NCBI GenBank assembly: GCA_902762505.1
Contig: CACWOQ010000007.1
Coordinates: forward strand, 1-64,000
Direction of reading: 5' to 3'
Length of the DNA stretch: 64,000 nucleotides
Source: an uncultured Ruminococcus sp.
GTDB lineage: Bacteria > Bacillota > Clostridia > Oscillospirales > CAG-272
The notes below the pieces were generated by a model. That model ran no database searches and was not told the origin of the DNA. It worked only from the letters and a program-made list of their open reading frames with translations. The position numbers and the translations under genes are program-made. Below, piece by piece: positions 17,143 through 24,873 of the stretch; position 1 is the first letter of the stretch; every line of letters starts with the position of its first letter.

Positions 17143-18018
17143 ATGAAAAAGATTACAAAAGCAGTCATCCCCGCGGCGGGACTCGGGACCCGCATGCTTC
17201 CGATATCGAGGACCGTGCCGAAGGAGATCCTGCCGATCGTCGACCGTCCTTCCATGGAATATCTCGTGCGTGAGGCGGTGGAATCCGGGATCACCGACAT
17301 TCTCATCATAACCGGCAGAAACAAGGAAGTGATCGAAAACTATTTCGATTATTCAATAGAATACAAGGACACGCTCGAAGCGAAGGGCAAAATCGCCGAG
17401 CTTGAGGATATGCGCCGCGTATGCTCGCTCGCAAACGTTTATTTCCTGCGCCAGAAGGAGGCGAAGGGACTCGGACACGCGGTGCTCTGCGCCGAAAAAT
17501 TCATCGGCGACGAGCCGTTCGCGGTCCTTTACGGAGACGACGTCATGGTCGCCGAAAAGCCCGTGACGAAGCAGCTTTGCGAAGCGTATGAAAAATACGG
17601 GAAAGCCGTCGTCGGCGTATGCGAGGTCCCGTACGAGGATCTTAAAAAATACTGCTCGATGAAGGTCGAACCGATCTGCGAGCGCACGTATATGACGACG
17701 GATATGGTCGAGAAGCCTCAGACGAAGGAGGAGATGTTCTCCAACCTTTCGATCCTCGGCAGAGTCGTGCTTACGCCCGATATCTTCGATATACTCAAAA
17801 ACACGCCCTACGGACGCGGCGGAGAGCTGCAGCTCACCGACGCGATGAAGCAGCTTGCAAGGACCGTCGGCGTCATCTCGTACGAATACGAGGGCAGAAG
17901 ATACGATATGGGCTCGAAGCTCGGATTTTTAAAGGCGAACGTCGAAATGGCGCTGCAGCATCCGGAGCTGAAGGACAGCTTCGGAGCGTATCTGAAGGAG
18001 CTCGTCAAAACGCTTTAA
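17143..18018 (+). CDS. galU: UTP-glucose-1-phosphate uridylyltransferase
   Basis: A 291-residue nucleotidyltransferase making UDP-glucose for envelope polysaccharides. The N-terminal signature is AVIPAAGLGTRMLPISR with KEILPIVDRPSMEYLV; LYGDDVM binds the metal and VEKPQTKEE follows. The ATG at 17143 is preferred over a GTG nine bases earlier because the GAGGTG ribosome-binding site overlaps that GTG. It is first in a run with the dCMP deaminase, rimI and tsaD genes. Confidence 0.95.
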   Translation: MKKITKAVIPAAGLGTRMLPISRTVPKEILPIVDRPSMEYLVREAVESGITDILIITGRNKEVIENYFDYSIEYKDTLEAKGKIAELEDMRRVCSLANVYFLRQKEAKGLGHAVLCAEKFIGDEPFAVLYGDDVMVAEKPVTKQLCEAYEKYGKAVVGVCEVPYEDLKKYCSMKVEPICERTYMTTDMVEKPQTKEEMFSNLSILGRVVLTPDIFDILKNTPYGRGGELQLTDAMKQLARTVGVISYEYEGRRYDMGSKLGFLKANVEMALQHPELKDSFGAYLKELVKTL

Positions 18019-18045
18019 AATAAATGACTGAAAGGTGAGACCGTG

Positions 18046-18522
18046 ATGGAAAGAGTATCGAAAACGAATTATTATCTCGACATCGCACAGACCGTACTCG
18101 AAAGGAGCACGTGCCTCTGCCGCAGATTCGGCGCGATCATCGTTAAAAACGATTCGATAGTGTCAACGGGCTATAACGGCGCGCCGCGCGGAAGAAAAAA
18201 CTGCACTGATATAGGTCACTGCGTCTGCAACAGAGCCGGCGGCGGCGAAAGCTCGGAGGCTTGCCGTGCCGTCCATGCAGAGATGAACTGCATCATTTCC
18301 GCGACGCGTGAGCAGATGCTCGATTCCACGATGTATCTTTGCGGAGTGGACGCGGCGACGGGACAGATAATCGAGGACGCGAACAGCTGCCGCACCTGCA
18401 GAAGGATGATAATAAACGCCGGTATTTCGCGCGTTGTCATCAGAACGTCGCCGACGTGCTTCGTCAGCTACAACGTGCGCGACTGGGTGCTCAACGACGA
18501 CAGTATAGGATACCTTTCGTGA
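18046..18522 (+). CDS. dCMP deaminase family protein (ComEB-like)
   Basis: A 158-residue cytidine/deoxycytidylate deaminase-fold protein. Zinc ligands are in AVHAEMNCI (His and the catalytic Glu) and SCRTCRRMIINAG (the C-x2-C pair). Extra cysteines in CTDIGHCVCNR resemble those of dCMP deaminases. It likely converts dCMP to dUMP for dTTP synthesis. The ATG at 18046 is 7 bp after AAAGGTGAG; a GTG codon immediately before it is a possible alternative. It overlaps rimI by 4 bp (GTGA). Confidence 0.88.
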   Translation: MERVSKTNYYLDIAQTVLERSTCLCRRFGAIIVKNDSIVSTGYNGAPRGRKNCTDIGHCVCNRAGGGESSEACRAVHAEMNCIISATREQMLDSTMYLCGVDAATGQIIEDANSCRTCRRMIINAGISRVVIRTSPTCFVSYNVRDWVLNDDSIGYLS

Positions 18523-18953
18523 CAGTAACGAAAATGGGACCGGCGCACGTGCCGGCAGCCGCGCGTCTCGAGCGGCTGTGCTTTTCCGCGCCCTGGAGCG
18601 AGCGGGAGCTTTTGTCCGCGCTTGAAATGCCGGGTTCCGTTTATTTCGCCGCCCTGGAGGGGGACGAGCTTTGCGGCTACGCCGGTATGTATACTGCGGC
18701 GGAGCTCGGGGAGATAAACAACATAGCCGTAGATCCCGAATACAGGAGACGAGGCGTCGCCACCGCGCTTCTTTCCGCGCTCTGCGCGCACGCAAGAAAG
18801 GCGGGGCTTTCAAAGCTGACGCTCGAGGTAAGGGCGTCGAACTTTGCGGCGCTTTCTCTGTACGGAAAAAACGGATTTTACCGCGTCGGTCAAAGACGCG
18901 GTTATTACACGGCGCCGAAGGAAGACGCCGTACTTCTTGATAAGGACTTATAA
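18519..18953 (+). CDS. rimI: Ribosomal protein S18-alanine N-acetyltransferase
   Basis: A 144-residue GNAT acetyltransferase. The acetyl-CoA-binding motif A is INNIAVDPEYRRRGVATALL and motif B is LEVRASNFAALSLYGKNGF, both typical of RimI, with RRGYYTAPKEDAVLL at the C-terminus. The GTG start overlaps the deaminase stop, and a much longer in-frame extension lying inside that gene is rejected. Placement directly before tsaD is a conserved arrangement in Firmicutes and supports the RimI assignment. Confidence 0.9.
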   Translation: MTVTKMGPAHVPAAARLERLCFSAPWSERELLSALEMPGSVYFAALEGDELCGYAGMYTAAELGEINNIAVDPEYRRRGVATALLSALCAHARKAGLSKLTLEVRASNFAALSLYGKNGFYRVGQRRGYYTAPKEDAVLLDKDL

Positions 18954-19981
18954 TGCTGTATCTTGCTTTTGAATCCTCGTGTGACGAGACGGCGGTCGCC
19001 GTTGTTTCGTCGCCCGAAGGTAAGGATGAATTCACGGTGCTGTCAAACGAGATCGCGTCTCAGGTCGACGTCCACGCCAAATACGGCGGCGTCGTGCCGG
19101 AAATAGCGTCACGCGCGCATATCGAGGCGATCTCGGCGCTTACGTACAAAGCCCTGTCGGACGCCGGCGTCACCGCCGCGGATATCGACCGCGTCGCCGT
19201 GACGACCGAGCCCGGTTTGATCGGCGCGCTTCTTGTCGGCGTGAATTTCGCCAAGAGCTTCGCTTATTCAAACAACAAACCTATCCTCGGCGTCAACCAC
19301 ATAAAGGGTCACGTCGCGGCGAATTACGTTTCGGGACCGGTGAAGACGCCTTTTATCGCCTTCGTCGCGTCGGGCGGACATACGTCCATAATAAAAGCCT
19401 CGTCGCACACGGATTTCGAGACGGTAGGACGCACGCTTGACGACGCCGTCGGCGAGGCTTTCGACAAAATAGGCCGCCGTATGGGTTTGAATTACCCGTG
19501 CGGCGCCGCAATGGACAGGCTCGCCTCCGAGGGCGATCCCGAAGCTTTTAAGCTGCCCGCGGTACATATGAAGGACGGGTCTTTCAATTTTTCGCTGTCC
19601 GGGCTCAAAACTCACGTCATAAATATGCTCAACACGGCGGAGATGAAGGGGGAGAGCGTCGATATCAGAGACGTCTGCGCCTCAGTCACCGCTGTGATCT
19701 GCGATTCCGTCGTCCGCCAGCTCAACGAATGCGTGAAGCGGTACAAGGTCGACACCCTGCTCGCCGCCGGCGGCGTTCTTGCAAACTCTCACCTCAGAGC
19801 CGCGCTCACCGAATTTTGCAGGAAAAAAGGACTTGACCTGCGTATCCCGCCGATATCGCTCTGCGGAGACAACGGCGTGATGATCGCCGCGGCGGCGAAA
19901 TATGAATACGAAAAAGGCAGATATTCCGATATGAGCCTTGACGGCAGACCGTCGTCAAAAGACGACTGGAAAAGCTATTGA
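18953..19981 (+). CDS. tsaD: tRNA N6-threonylcarbamoyladenosine synthase subunit TsaD
   Basis: A 342-residue ASKHA-fold protein needed for t6A37 in ANN-decoding tRNAs. Seen are ESSCDETAVAVV at the N-terminus, YGGVVPEIASRAHIEAI with the metal-binding histidine, GVNHIKGHVAAN with two more histidine ligands, and SGGHT plus AAGGVLANSHLR phosphate-binding loops. The ATG overlaps the rimI stop by one base. Length and motifs are fully standard. Confidence 0.97.
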   Translation: MLYLAFESSCDETAVAVVSSPEGKDEFTVLSNEIASQVDVHAKYGGVVPEIASRAHIEAISALTYKALSDAGVTAADIDRVAVTTEPGLIGALLVGVNFAKSFAYSNNKPILGVNHIKGHVAANYVSGPVKTPFIAFVASGGHTSIIKASSHTDFETVGRTLDDAVGEAFDKIGRRMGLNYPCGAAMDRLASEGDPEAFKLPAVHMKDGSFNFSLSGLKTHVINMLNTAEMKGESVDIRDVCASVTAVICDSVVRQLNECVKRYKVDTLLAAGGVLANSHLRAALTEFCRKKGLDLRIPPISLCGDNGVMIAAAAKYEYEKGRYSDMSLDGRPSSKDDWKSY

Positions 19982-20443
19982 GCGGAAATCGCTGTCAAGT
20001 CTTTTTTTGAAAAAAGTCGAATTTAGTTGAAAATCCACAAAACCGCACGGCATTTTTCGGTCAGTTTTACTCATCTTATTTGTTAACAAAAAAATAAGAA
20101 GTTGAGCCGTCCGAAACCGTTTATGCATTCGTTCCGGCGCCGTTTTCGCCGTTTTTTGCGAATAAAACCCGCGCACTAAAATTCCACAGGAAAAACTACG
20201 TTATTTTGTAAACGCCGCGTTAAATCAAGGCTTTAAAGCTCCCGACGAGCCGGAAAAACGGTGGAATTTGTGGAATAAGATGTGGAATTTGTGGATTGCC
20301 GGGTGGATAAGAATTCAGAATTTATGCGTTTTCAACTCGATTATTCAGACTTATTATATGAAAAAACATAGCAAAAAACGCAAAATTCAAGTTATAAACT
20401 CACAATAGAGAAAAAGTTAATTAAATGTTAAATCGGAGGAGAC
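19982..20443 (+). other. 462-bp AT-rich intergenic region with iterated GTGGA elements
   Basis: No plausible gene is seen. The left part holds a TTTTTTTGAAAAAAG inverted repeat after tsaD and a TTGTTAACAA palindrome near 20081. The right part has repeated GTGGA blocks (separate entry) and, weakly, a TTCAAC/TTATAT pair (20331-20336, 20354-20359, 17-bp spacer) that could be the promoter for the downstream operon. The final GGAGGAGA is the ribosome-binding site of the gene at 20444. Confidence 0.6.
20261..20310. repeat. Direct repeat with DnaA-box-like GTGGA elements
   Basis: The 14-mer GTGGAATTTGTGGA occurs at 20261-20274 and again at 20282-20295, a 21-bp register (two helical turns). GGTGGATAA follows at 20302-20310. 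TGTGGATTG (20290-20298) and GGTGGATAA differ from the DnaA box TGTGGATAA at two and one positions. Regular phasing suggests a cooperative protein-binding site upstream of the operon containing dnaD and dnaI. Confidence 0.5.
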
Positions 20444-21616
20444 ATGGAAACACTGAAGAGCAAGTACGGCGATTACGTCGAATCAGCTGTCGAAAAGTAC
20501 AGGGAACTGCTGTACAGCCAGCTTGAACGCGCCGATGAGATAAAGAAGGTAAAGGATTTTACGGATTATAAAAGCCTTGACCGCATAATCATAGGCGTCT
20601 GCGGCGGCGACGGTATCGGTCCGACAATAACCGACGCCGCGGAGCATATTCTGCGCCGCCTTCTTGCAAAAGACGTGGAGAAAGGCAAGATAGAATTCAG
20701 GCGGATCGACGGGCTGACGATCGAAAACAGAGTCGCCTGCGGAAAGGCGATACCCGACGACGTGCTCGAACAGCTCAGACAGTGCCACGTCATACTCAAG
20801 GGTCCGACGACGACGCCCCACAAGGGCGACGGCTTGCCGAATATCGAGAGCGCAAACGTGATGATGAGAAAAAAGCTTGACCTGTTCGCAAACGTCCGCC
20901 CCGTTAAGGTCCCGTCCGAGGGCATAGACTGGACGTTTTTCCGCGAAAATACCGAGGGCGGCTACGCCGTAGGCTCGCAGGGCGTGAACGTGAACGACGA
21001 TCTGGCGCTCGATTTCTGCGTCACGACAACGGAGGGGACCGAGCGCATCGCGCGGCTCGCCTACGAATTCGCACGTAAAAACAACAAGGACCGCGTCTCT
21101 ATCGTCACAAAAGCGAACGTGATAAAGACGACGGACGGAAAATTCCTTGAAATATGCAAACGCATCGGAGAGGAATACCCCGAGATAACGACGGACGAAT
21201 GGTTCATAGACATCATGACCGCGAAGCTCGTCGATACGAAGCGCAGACGTGATTTCCGCGTCTTCATACTGCCGAACCTCTACGGCGACATAATCACGGA
21301 CGAGGCGGCTGAATTCCAGGGCGGCGTAGGCACCGCCGGCTCCGCCAACATAGGCAAAAGATACGCGATGTTCGAGGCGATACACGGCTCAGCGCCGAGA
21401 ATGGTAGCCGAGGGCAGGGCGCAGTACGCGGATCCGTGCTCCATGCTCCGCGCCGCGGCGATGCTTCTGTCGCATATCGGCAGGCAAAAGGAGTCGGACA
21501 GACTTACGCGCGCGCTCGATATCTGTATGTTTGAGGAAAAGCGCATCACCGTCACCGGTCGTGATACCGGCGCGACGTGCCGTGAATTCGCGGAATACGT
21601 GGAAGAAAAGCTGTAA
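20444..21616 (+). CDS. Isocitrate/isopropylmalate dehydrogenase family enzyme, probably isocitrate dehydrogenase
   Basis: A 390-residue beta-decarboxylating dehydrogenase. Visible are VCGGDGIGPTI, the substrate-binding run around NVRPVK and FFRENTEGGYAVGSQG, the catalytic lysine in VTKANVIKTTDG, and LPNLYGDIITDEAAEFQGG-VGTAGSANIG with FEAIHGSAPRM for the nucleotide. Residues 1-45 form a charged N-terminal extension before the canonical fold. Isocitrate rather than 3-isopropylmalate is favoured because no leu genes are nearby and the ENTEGGY block fits IDH, but coenzyme choice is unclear. The stop overlaps the rex start (TAATG). Confidence 0.82.
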   Translation: METLKSKYGDYVESAVEKYRELLYSQLERADEIKKVKDFTDYKSLDRIIIGVCGGDGIGPTITDAAEHILRRLLAKDVEKGKIEFRRIDGLTIENRVACGKAIPDDVLEQLRQCHVILKGPTTTPHKGDGLPNIESANVMMRKKLDLFANVRPVKVPSEGIDWTFFRENTEGGYAVGSQGVNVNDDLALDFCVTTTEGTERIARLAYEFARKNNKDRVSIVTKANVIKTTDGKFLEICKRIGEEYPEITTDEWFIDIMTAKLVDTKRRRDFRVFILPNLYGDIITDEAAEFQGGVGTAGSANIGKRYAMFEAIHGSAPRMVAEGRAQYADPCSMLRAAAMLLSHIGRQKESDRLTRALDICMFEEKRITVTGRDTGATCREFAEYVEEKL

Positions 21617-22344
21617 TGAGAAAAAAAGAACCTGAAGATACGGGCTTCGACATAAATTCCATCCCGGGAATAGCGGGCAGATCGCCGAAGAACAGCTGCG
21701 AAATGCCGCAGGCGCTGATCAACAGACTGCCGGTTTATTTCAGATGCCTGCGCGATCTGATCAACCGGGACGTTCTCAAGGTCTCGTCACAGGAGCTGTC
21801 GGACATCTGCGGAGTGAGCCCGTCGCAGCTGCGGCAGGATATGAAGTATTTCGGCGGACTCGGTCAGCGCGGATACGGCTATAACGTGATGAGGCTTTAC
21901 AACAGCATAAGCGAAACGCTCGGCGTCGGACGGAAATACTCAGCCGTCATAATCGGAGCCGGAAGACTCGGAGAGGCGCTGTACGAAAGCCGGCTTTTCG
22001 AGCAGCGCGGCGTCTGGGTAAAGGGCGTTTTTGACGTTTCCCGTGAAAAAACGGGAAAGGAATTCGGCGCCGTCACGGTGCGCGGCACGGAGGAGCTTTG
22101 CGATTTCTGCCGCGAAAACAGGATAGACATAGCCGTAATATGCTTCCCGTGTCTTGAAAAAGAGGAAGTGACCGGACTGCTCAAAGACTGCGGCGTGTCC
22201 GGAGTATGGAACTTCTCACAGGTCAGGCTTGACGGAGAAGAGCTCGGCGTGCCGGTGGAGAACATCTGCACGGGGGACTCTCTCATGATGCTCACGTACG
22301 AAATGTCAGTCAGGGATAACAGGAAAGATGAAAATAAAGCTTAA
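21616..22344 (+). CDS. rex: Redox-sensing transcriptional repressor Rex
   Basis: A 242-residue NADH/NAD-responsive repressor. The winged-helix N-terminus has RLPVYFRCLRDL and SSQELSDICGVSPSQLRQDM, the DNA-recognition region, then YFGGLGQRGYGYNV. The Rossmann part begins SAVIIGAGRLGEAL and ends GVWNFSQVRL. An extended N-terminal arm of about 30 residues is longer than usual. Placement one base after the dehydrogenase gene and overlapping dnaD by 17 bp ties redox sensing to these genes. Confidence 0.95.
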   Translation: MRKKEPEDTGFDINSIPGIAGRSPKNSCEMPQALINRLPVYFRCLRDLINRDVLKVSSQELSDICGVSPSQLRQDMKYFGGLGQRGYGYNVMRLYNSISETLGVGRKYSAVIIGAGRLGEALYESRLFEQRGVWVKGVFDVSREKTGKEFGAVTVRGTEELCDFCRENRIDIAVICFPCLEKEEVTGLLKDCGVSGVWNFSQVRLDGEELGVPVENICTGDSLMMLTYEMSVRDNRKDENKA

Positions 22345-23305
22345 TTACATAGACGGGATAATAAACGTCCCGTCGGAGTCCGTTCTGCCGAATATCGGAG
22401 AAATGGACGCGGACGAGCTTCGCGTGCTTCTGTACGTCTGCTCGGATCCGTCGTTCCGCGAAGATACGGACAGCAGAAAAGCAAACGCAATAAAAACGCT
22501 CGATATGCAGTGGGCGGCGATCGAAAAAGCGCTTTCGTCGCTTTCGTCGTACGGGATCCTGCGATCCGACGAGGTCGAGGCTGAGGATCAGCCTCAGCAC
22601 AAGGCTAAAAAGCAGAAAGCGAGCGTCCGCGCCGACAGTCCGCTTTATACGAAGGATGAGACCGCCGGGATCATAGACCGCAACGAGGATCTTCACAAGA
22701 TAATCAACGATGACGTTCCGCGTCTCACCGGGCGCGCCGTCACGCAGAACGAGGCGCTTATACTCGTGTCGCTTTACGATTATCTTCACCTTCCGTCGGA
22801 GAGCATAATAAAGCTCGTCGATTTCTGCCGCACGAACGGCGTCGTGTCGTTCCGCGTGGTCGAGAGGACGGCGTACAGCCTTTTTGACGAGGACATAACT
22901 ACGCCCGAGGCGATAGAGGAGTTTATAATCCGGCAGCGGAAAAAGGACGAGATGACGTCTCATATAAGGGATCTGTTCGGAATAGGCAGCCGTTCGCTGA
23001 TCTCACGCGAAAAGAATCAGATCAAGAACTGGATAGAGGTATACGGCTACGGTCAGGATATGATAGACCTCGCGTACGAGACTACCATCAAGAGTATAAA
23101 CGAGCCCTCGCTCGACTACGCCGGCGCCGTTATGAAACGCTGGTTCGAAAACGGCTGCCGCACGCCGCAGGACGTGGAAAACGCTGATTCCGCACAGACG
23201 CCCGTGCCGAAGATCAAAAAAACGCGCGGCAAAAAAGCCGAAGCGGAGAGCTTCGACGCGGATGATTTCATGGACCTTGCGATGAAACGCAGCTATAAAG
23301 AGTAA
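22328..23305 (+). CDS. DnaD-domain primosome protein
   Basis: A 325-residue protein. An N-terminal winged-helix-like region (about 1-80) is followed by a charged linker (QPQHKAKKQKASV) and a DnaD-type domain (about 125-290) ending in the diagnostic YGYGQDMIDLAYETT and LDYAGAVMKRWFENG, matching the family YxxxR/W pattern. DnaD-type proteins help load the replicative helicase in low-GC Gram-positives. It lies immediately before a DnaI/DnaC-type loader. Its start lies inside rex. Confidence 0.87.
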   Translation: MKIKLNYIDGIINVPSESVLPNIGEMDADELRVLLYVCSDPSFREDTDSRKANAIKTLDMQWAAIEKALSSLSSYGILRSDEVEAEDQPQHKAKKQKASVRADSPLYTKDETAGIIDRNEDLHKIINDDVPRLTGRAVTQNEALILVSLYDYLHLPSESIIKLVDFCRTNGVVSFRVVERTAYSLFDEDITTPEAIEEFIIRQRKKDEMTSHIRDLFGIGSRSLISREKNQIKNWIEVYGYGQDMIDLAYETTIKSINEPSLDYAGAVMKRWFENGCRTPQDVENADSAQTPVPKIKKTRGKKAEAESFDADDFMDLAMKRSYKE

Positions 23306-23320
23306 CAGGAGACGTGTGAT

Positions 23321-24289
23321 ATGGCTTTTTACCGTGAAGATTACGTTCTTGTAAAGAAGAAATTCGAAGAGAAGAGAAATAAAGCGAAGGAACAGGCTCT
23401 CGCCCGCCGCGAATATCTGTGCGAACAGATACCCGGGATGAGGCAGATCTGCGATACGATAGAATCAGCCGGCCCGCGCGCGTACCGCGCGGCGCTGCTC
23501 GGCCGGGAGGGCTTTGACGAGCGCTTCGCCGAGATCAGGCGTCAGACGGAGGAGCTTGTCGAAAAACAGGCGGAGATACTGGCGGAGAACGGCTTCCCGA
23601 AGGATTATTTTGACGTCAAATACGAATGCCCCGTCTGCCGGGACGAGGGAAACGTCGACGGCAGGATGTGCGAATGCATGAGAGCCGAGCTCATAAAAGC
23701 CGGTTACGTTTCATCCGGAATATCGGGACTCTGCGGCAGGATGAGCTTTGAAACGTTCGATACGTCGTATTATTCCGGCGAGGACCGCCGCAACGCGGAG
23801 CTTATACTTGACAGATGCCGCCGCTACGCGAAGGAATTCCACGGCAAGGGCTCCGGCTCCATGATCTTCATGGGCGGGACGGGGCTCGGCAAGACTCATA
23901 TGTCGGTCGCCGTGGCGAAAGCCGTCGTGGAAGCCGGTTACAGCGTTTACTACCGCACGGCGGAGGAGCTTTTCGCCGATTTCCGCGCGGAGAGGTTCCG
24001 CCGCTTCGACGACAACTCGCCCGTAAGGACGGACAGATACGCCGAGTGCGAGCTGCTTGTAATAGACGATCTCGGTACCGAGACGTCGGGACGCGACGTC
24101 ACCTCGTTTTTATACAGTCTGCTCAATATGCGCATTAACTCAGGCATGCCCACGCTGATCAGCACGAATCTGTCGCATAAGGATATGATATCGGTATACG
24201 ACGAGCGCATCGCCTCGCGCCTGCTCGGAGAATTTCTGCCGTACCGCTTCACCGGTACGGACGTGAGGATGCAGAAGCTGAAGGAATGA
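23321..24289 (+). CDS. DnaI/DnaC-type helicase-loader ATPase
   Basis: A 322-residue AAA+ ATPase. An N-terminal helical region is followed by a zinc-binding cluster CPVCRDEGNVDGRMCECM (about 104-121), then Walker A MGGTGLGKTHM (about 186) and Walker B LLVIDDLGTE (about 247). The arrangement matches primosomal DnaI and its DnaC-like relatives, which load the replicative helicase. It is 15 bp after dnaD and is followed by a strong hairpin terminator, so it ends the operon. Confidence 0.9.
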   Translation: MAFYREDYVLVKKKFEEKRNKAKEQALARREYLCEQIPGMRQICDTIESAGPRAYRAALLGREGFDERFAEIRRQTEELVEKQAEILAENGFPKDYFDVKYECPVCRDEGNVDGRMCECMRAELIKAGYVSSGISGLCGRMSFETFDTSYYSGEDRRNAELILDRCRRYAKEFHGKGSGSMIFMGGTGLGKTHMSVAVAKAVVEAGYSVYYRTAEELFADFRAERFRRFDDNSPVRTDRYAECELLVIDDLGTETSGRDVTSFLYSLLNMRINSGMPTLISTNLSHKDMISVYDERIASRLLGEFLPYRFTGTDVRMQKLKE

Positions 24290-24328
24290 CTGAAAGGATC
24301 CGCCGCTTGTCACGGCGGATCCTTTCAG
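24290..24328. terminator. Bidirectional terminator between convergent genes
   Basis: A perfect 16-bp inverted repeat (24290-24305 with 24313-24328, 7-nt loop) starting directly after the dnaI stop and overlapping the stop codon of the convergent gene at 24325. The arms begin CTGAAAGGATCCGCCG. Confidence 0.75.
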
Positions 24329-24774
24329 TCCCGGTCCGCCGTGACAGTCCTGCGCCTTCTGACGTCCGGTGCGAAAAAGCGCAATACGCCGCCGTCGTCA
24401 TAGTACGAGTACGGAAGATCCCCAGACCTGACAGTCCCGCCCGCGGAGCGCAGGGCTGAAACGAGCCGCTTTTTTTCTCCGCGGCTTATCTTCAGCGGAG
24501 AAAGCATACCTTGACTGTCGAAGGTAACGGCAAACGGCGCGTATACGCGCCTGTTTTCAAAACGTATCTCGGATTCGAACAGCACTGACGGCGGATCCGC
24601 GTTTTTAACGGCGCATGAAAGGCGGCTGTATACCGAACCGTCTCTTTGCCGCCGCTTTACGTATTCGCCGACTATCCTCGATATCACGCCGTCCGCGCGG
24701 CGGATACCGGTCACGGGATAAGCGACGCTTATCTTCTTGCCGTCCTTTTTTACTGTCTGCCTTTTGATCTCCAT
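24325..24774 (-). CDS. Uncharacterised protein, 149 residues
   Basis: Basic protein with no recognised domain, no signal peptide and no membrane segment. The middle alternates short strands (SRLSCAVKNAD, EIRFENRRVYAPFAVTFDSQG) and the end is arginine-rich (PDVRRRRTVTADRD). The start MEIKRQTV at 24774 avoids reading into the divergent promoter at 24811. Its stop sits within the bidirectional terminator. It faces the secreted-protein gene at 24874. I cannot assign a function. Confidence 0.55.
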   Translation of the reverse strand: MEIKRQTVKKDGKKISVAYPVTGIRRADGVISRIVGEYVKRRQRDGSVYSRLSCAVKNADPPSVLFESEIRFENRRVYAPFAVTFDSQGMLSPLKISRGEKKRLVSALRSAGGTVRSGDLPYSYYDDGGVLRFFAPDVRRRRTVTADRD

Positions 24775-24810
24775 ATCCGCGGCTCCGTTCCGGTTTGTTG
24801 TGTATTGAGG

Positions 24811-24839
24811 TTGACAAAAACGTGTCGTCATGATATAAT
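24811..24839 (+). promoter_or_regulatory. Consensus promoter of the secreted-protein operon
   Basis: TTGACA (24811-24816), 17-bp spacer, TATAAT (24834-24839): both hexamers perfect. The ATG at 24874 follows after an AAAAGGAA ribosome-binding site. Confidence 0.8.
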
Positions 24840-24873
24840 ATATTCATAAATCCCGGAAAAGGAACTGTTTGAA

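Noticed and set aside
20075-20095. Canonical Rex operator
   Set aside because: TTGTTAACAA joins the half-sites without the usual spacer, and it is about 350 bp from the downstream start, so I mention it only as a resemblance.
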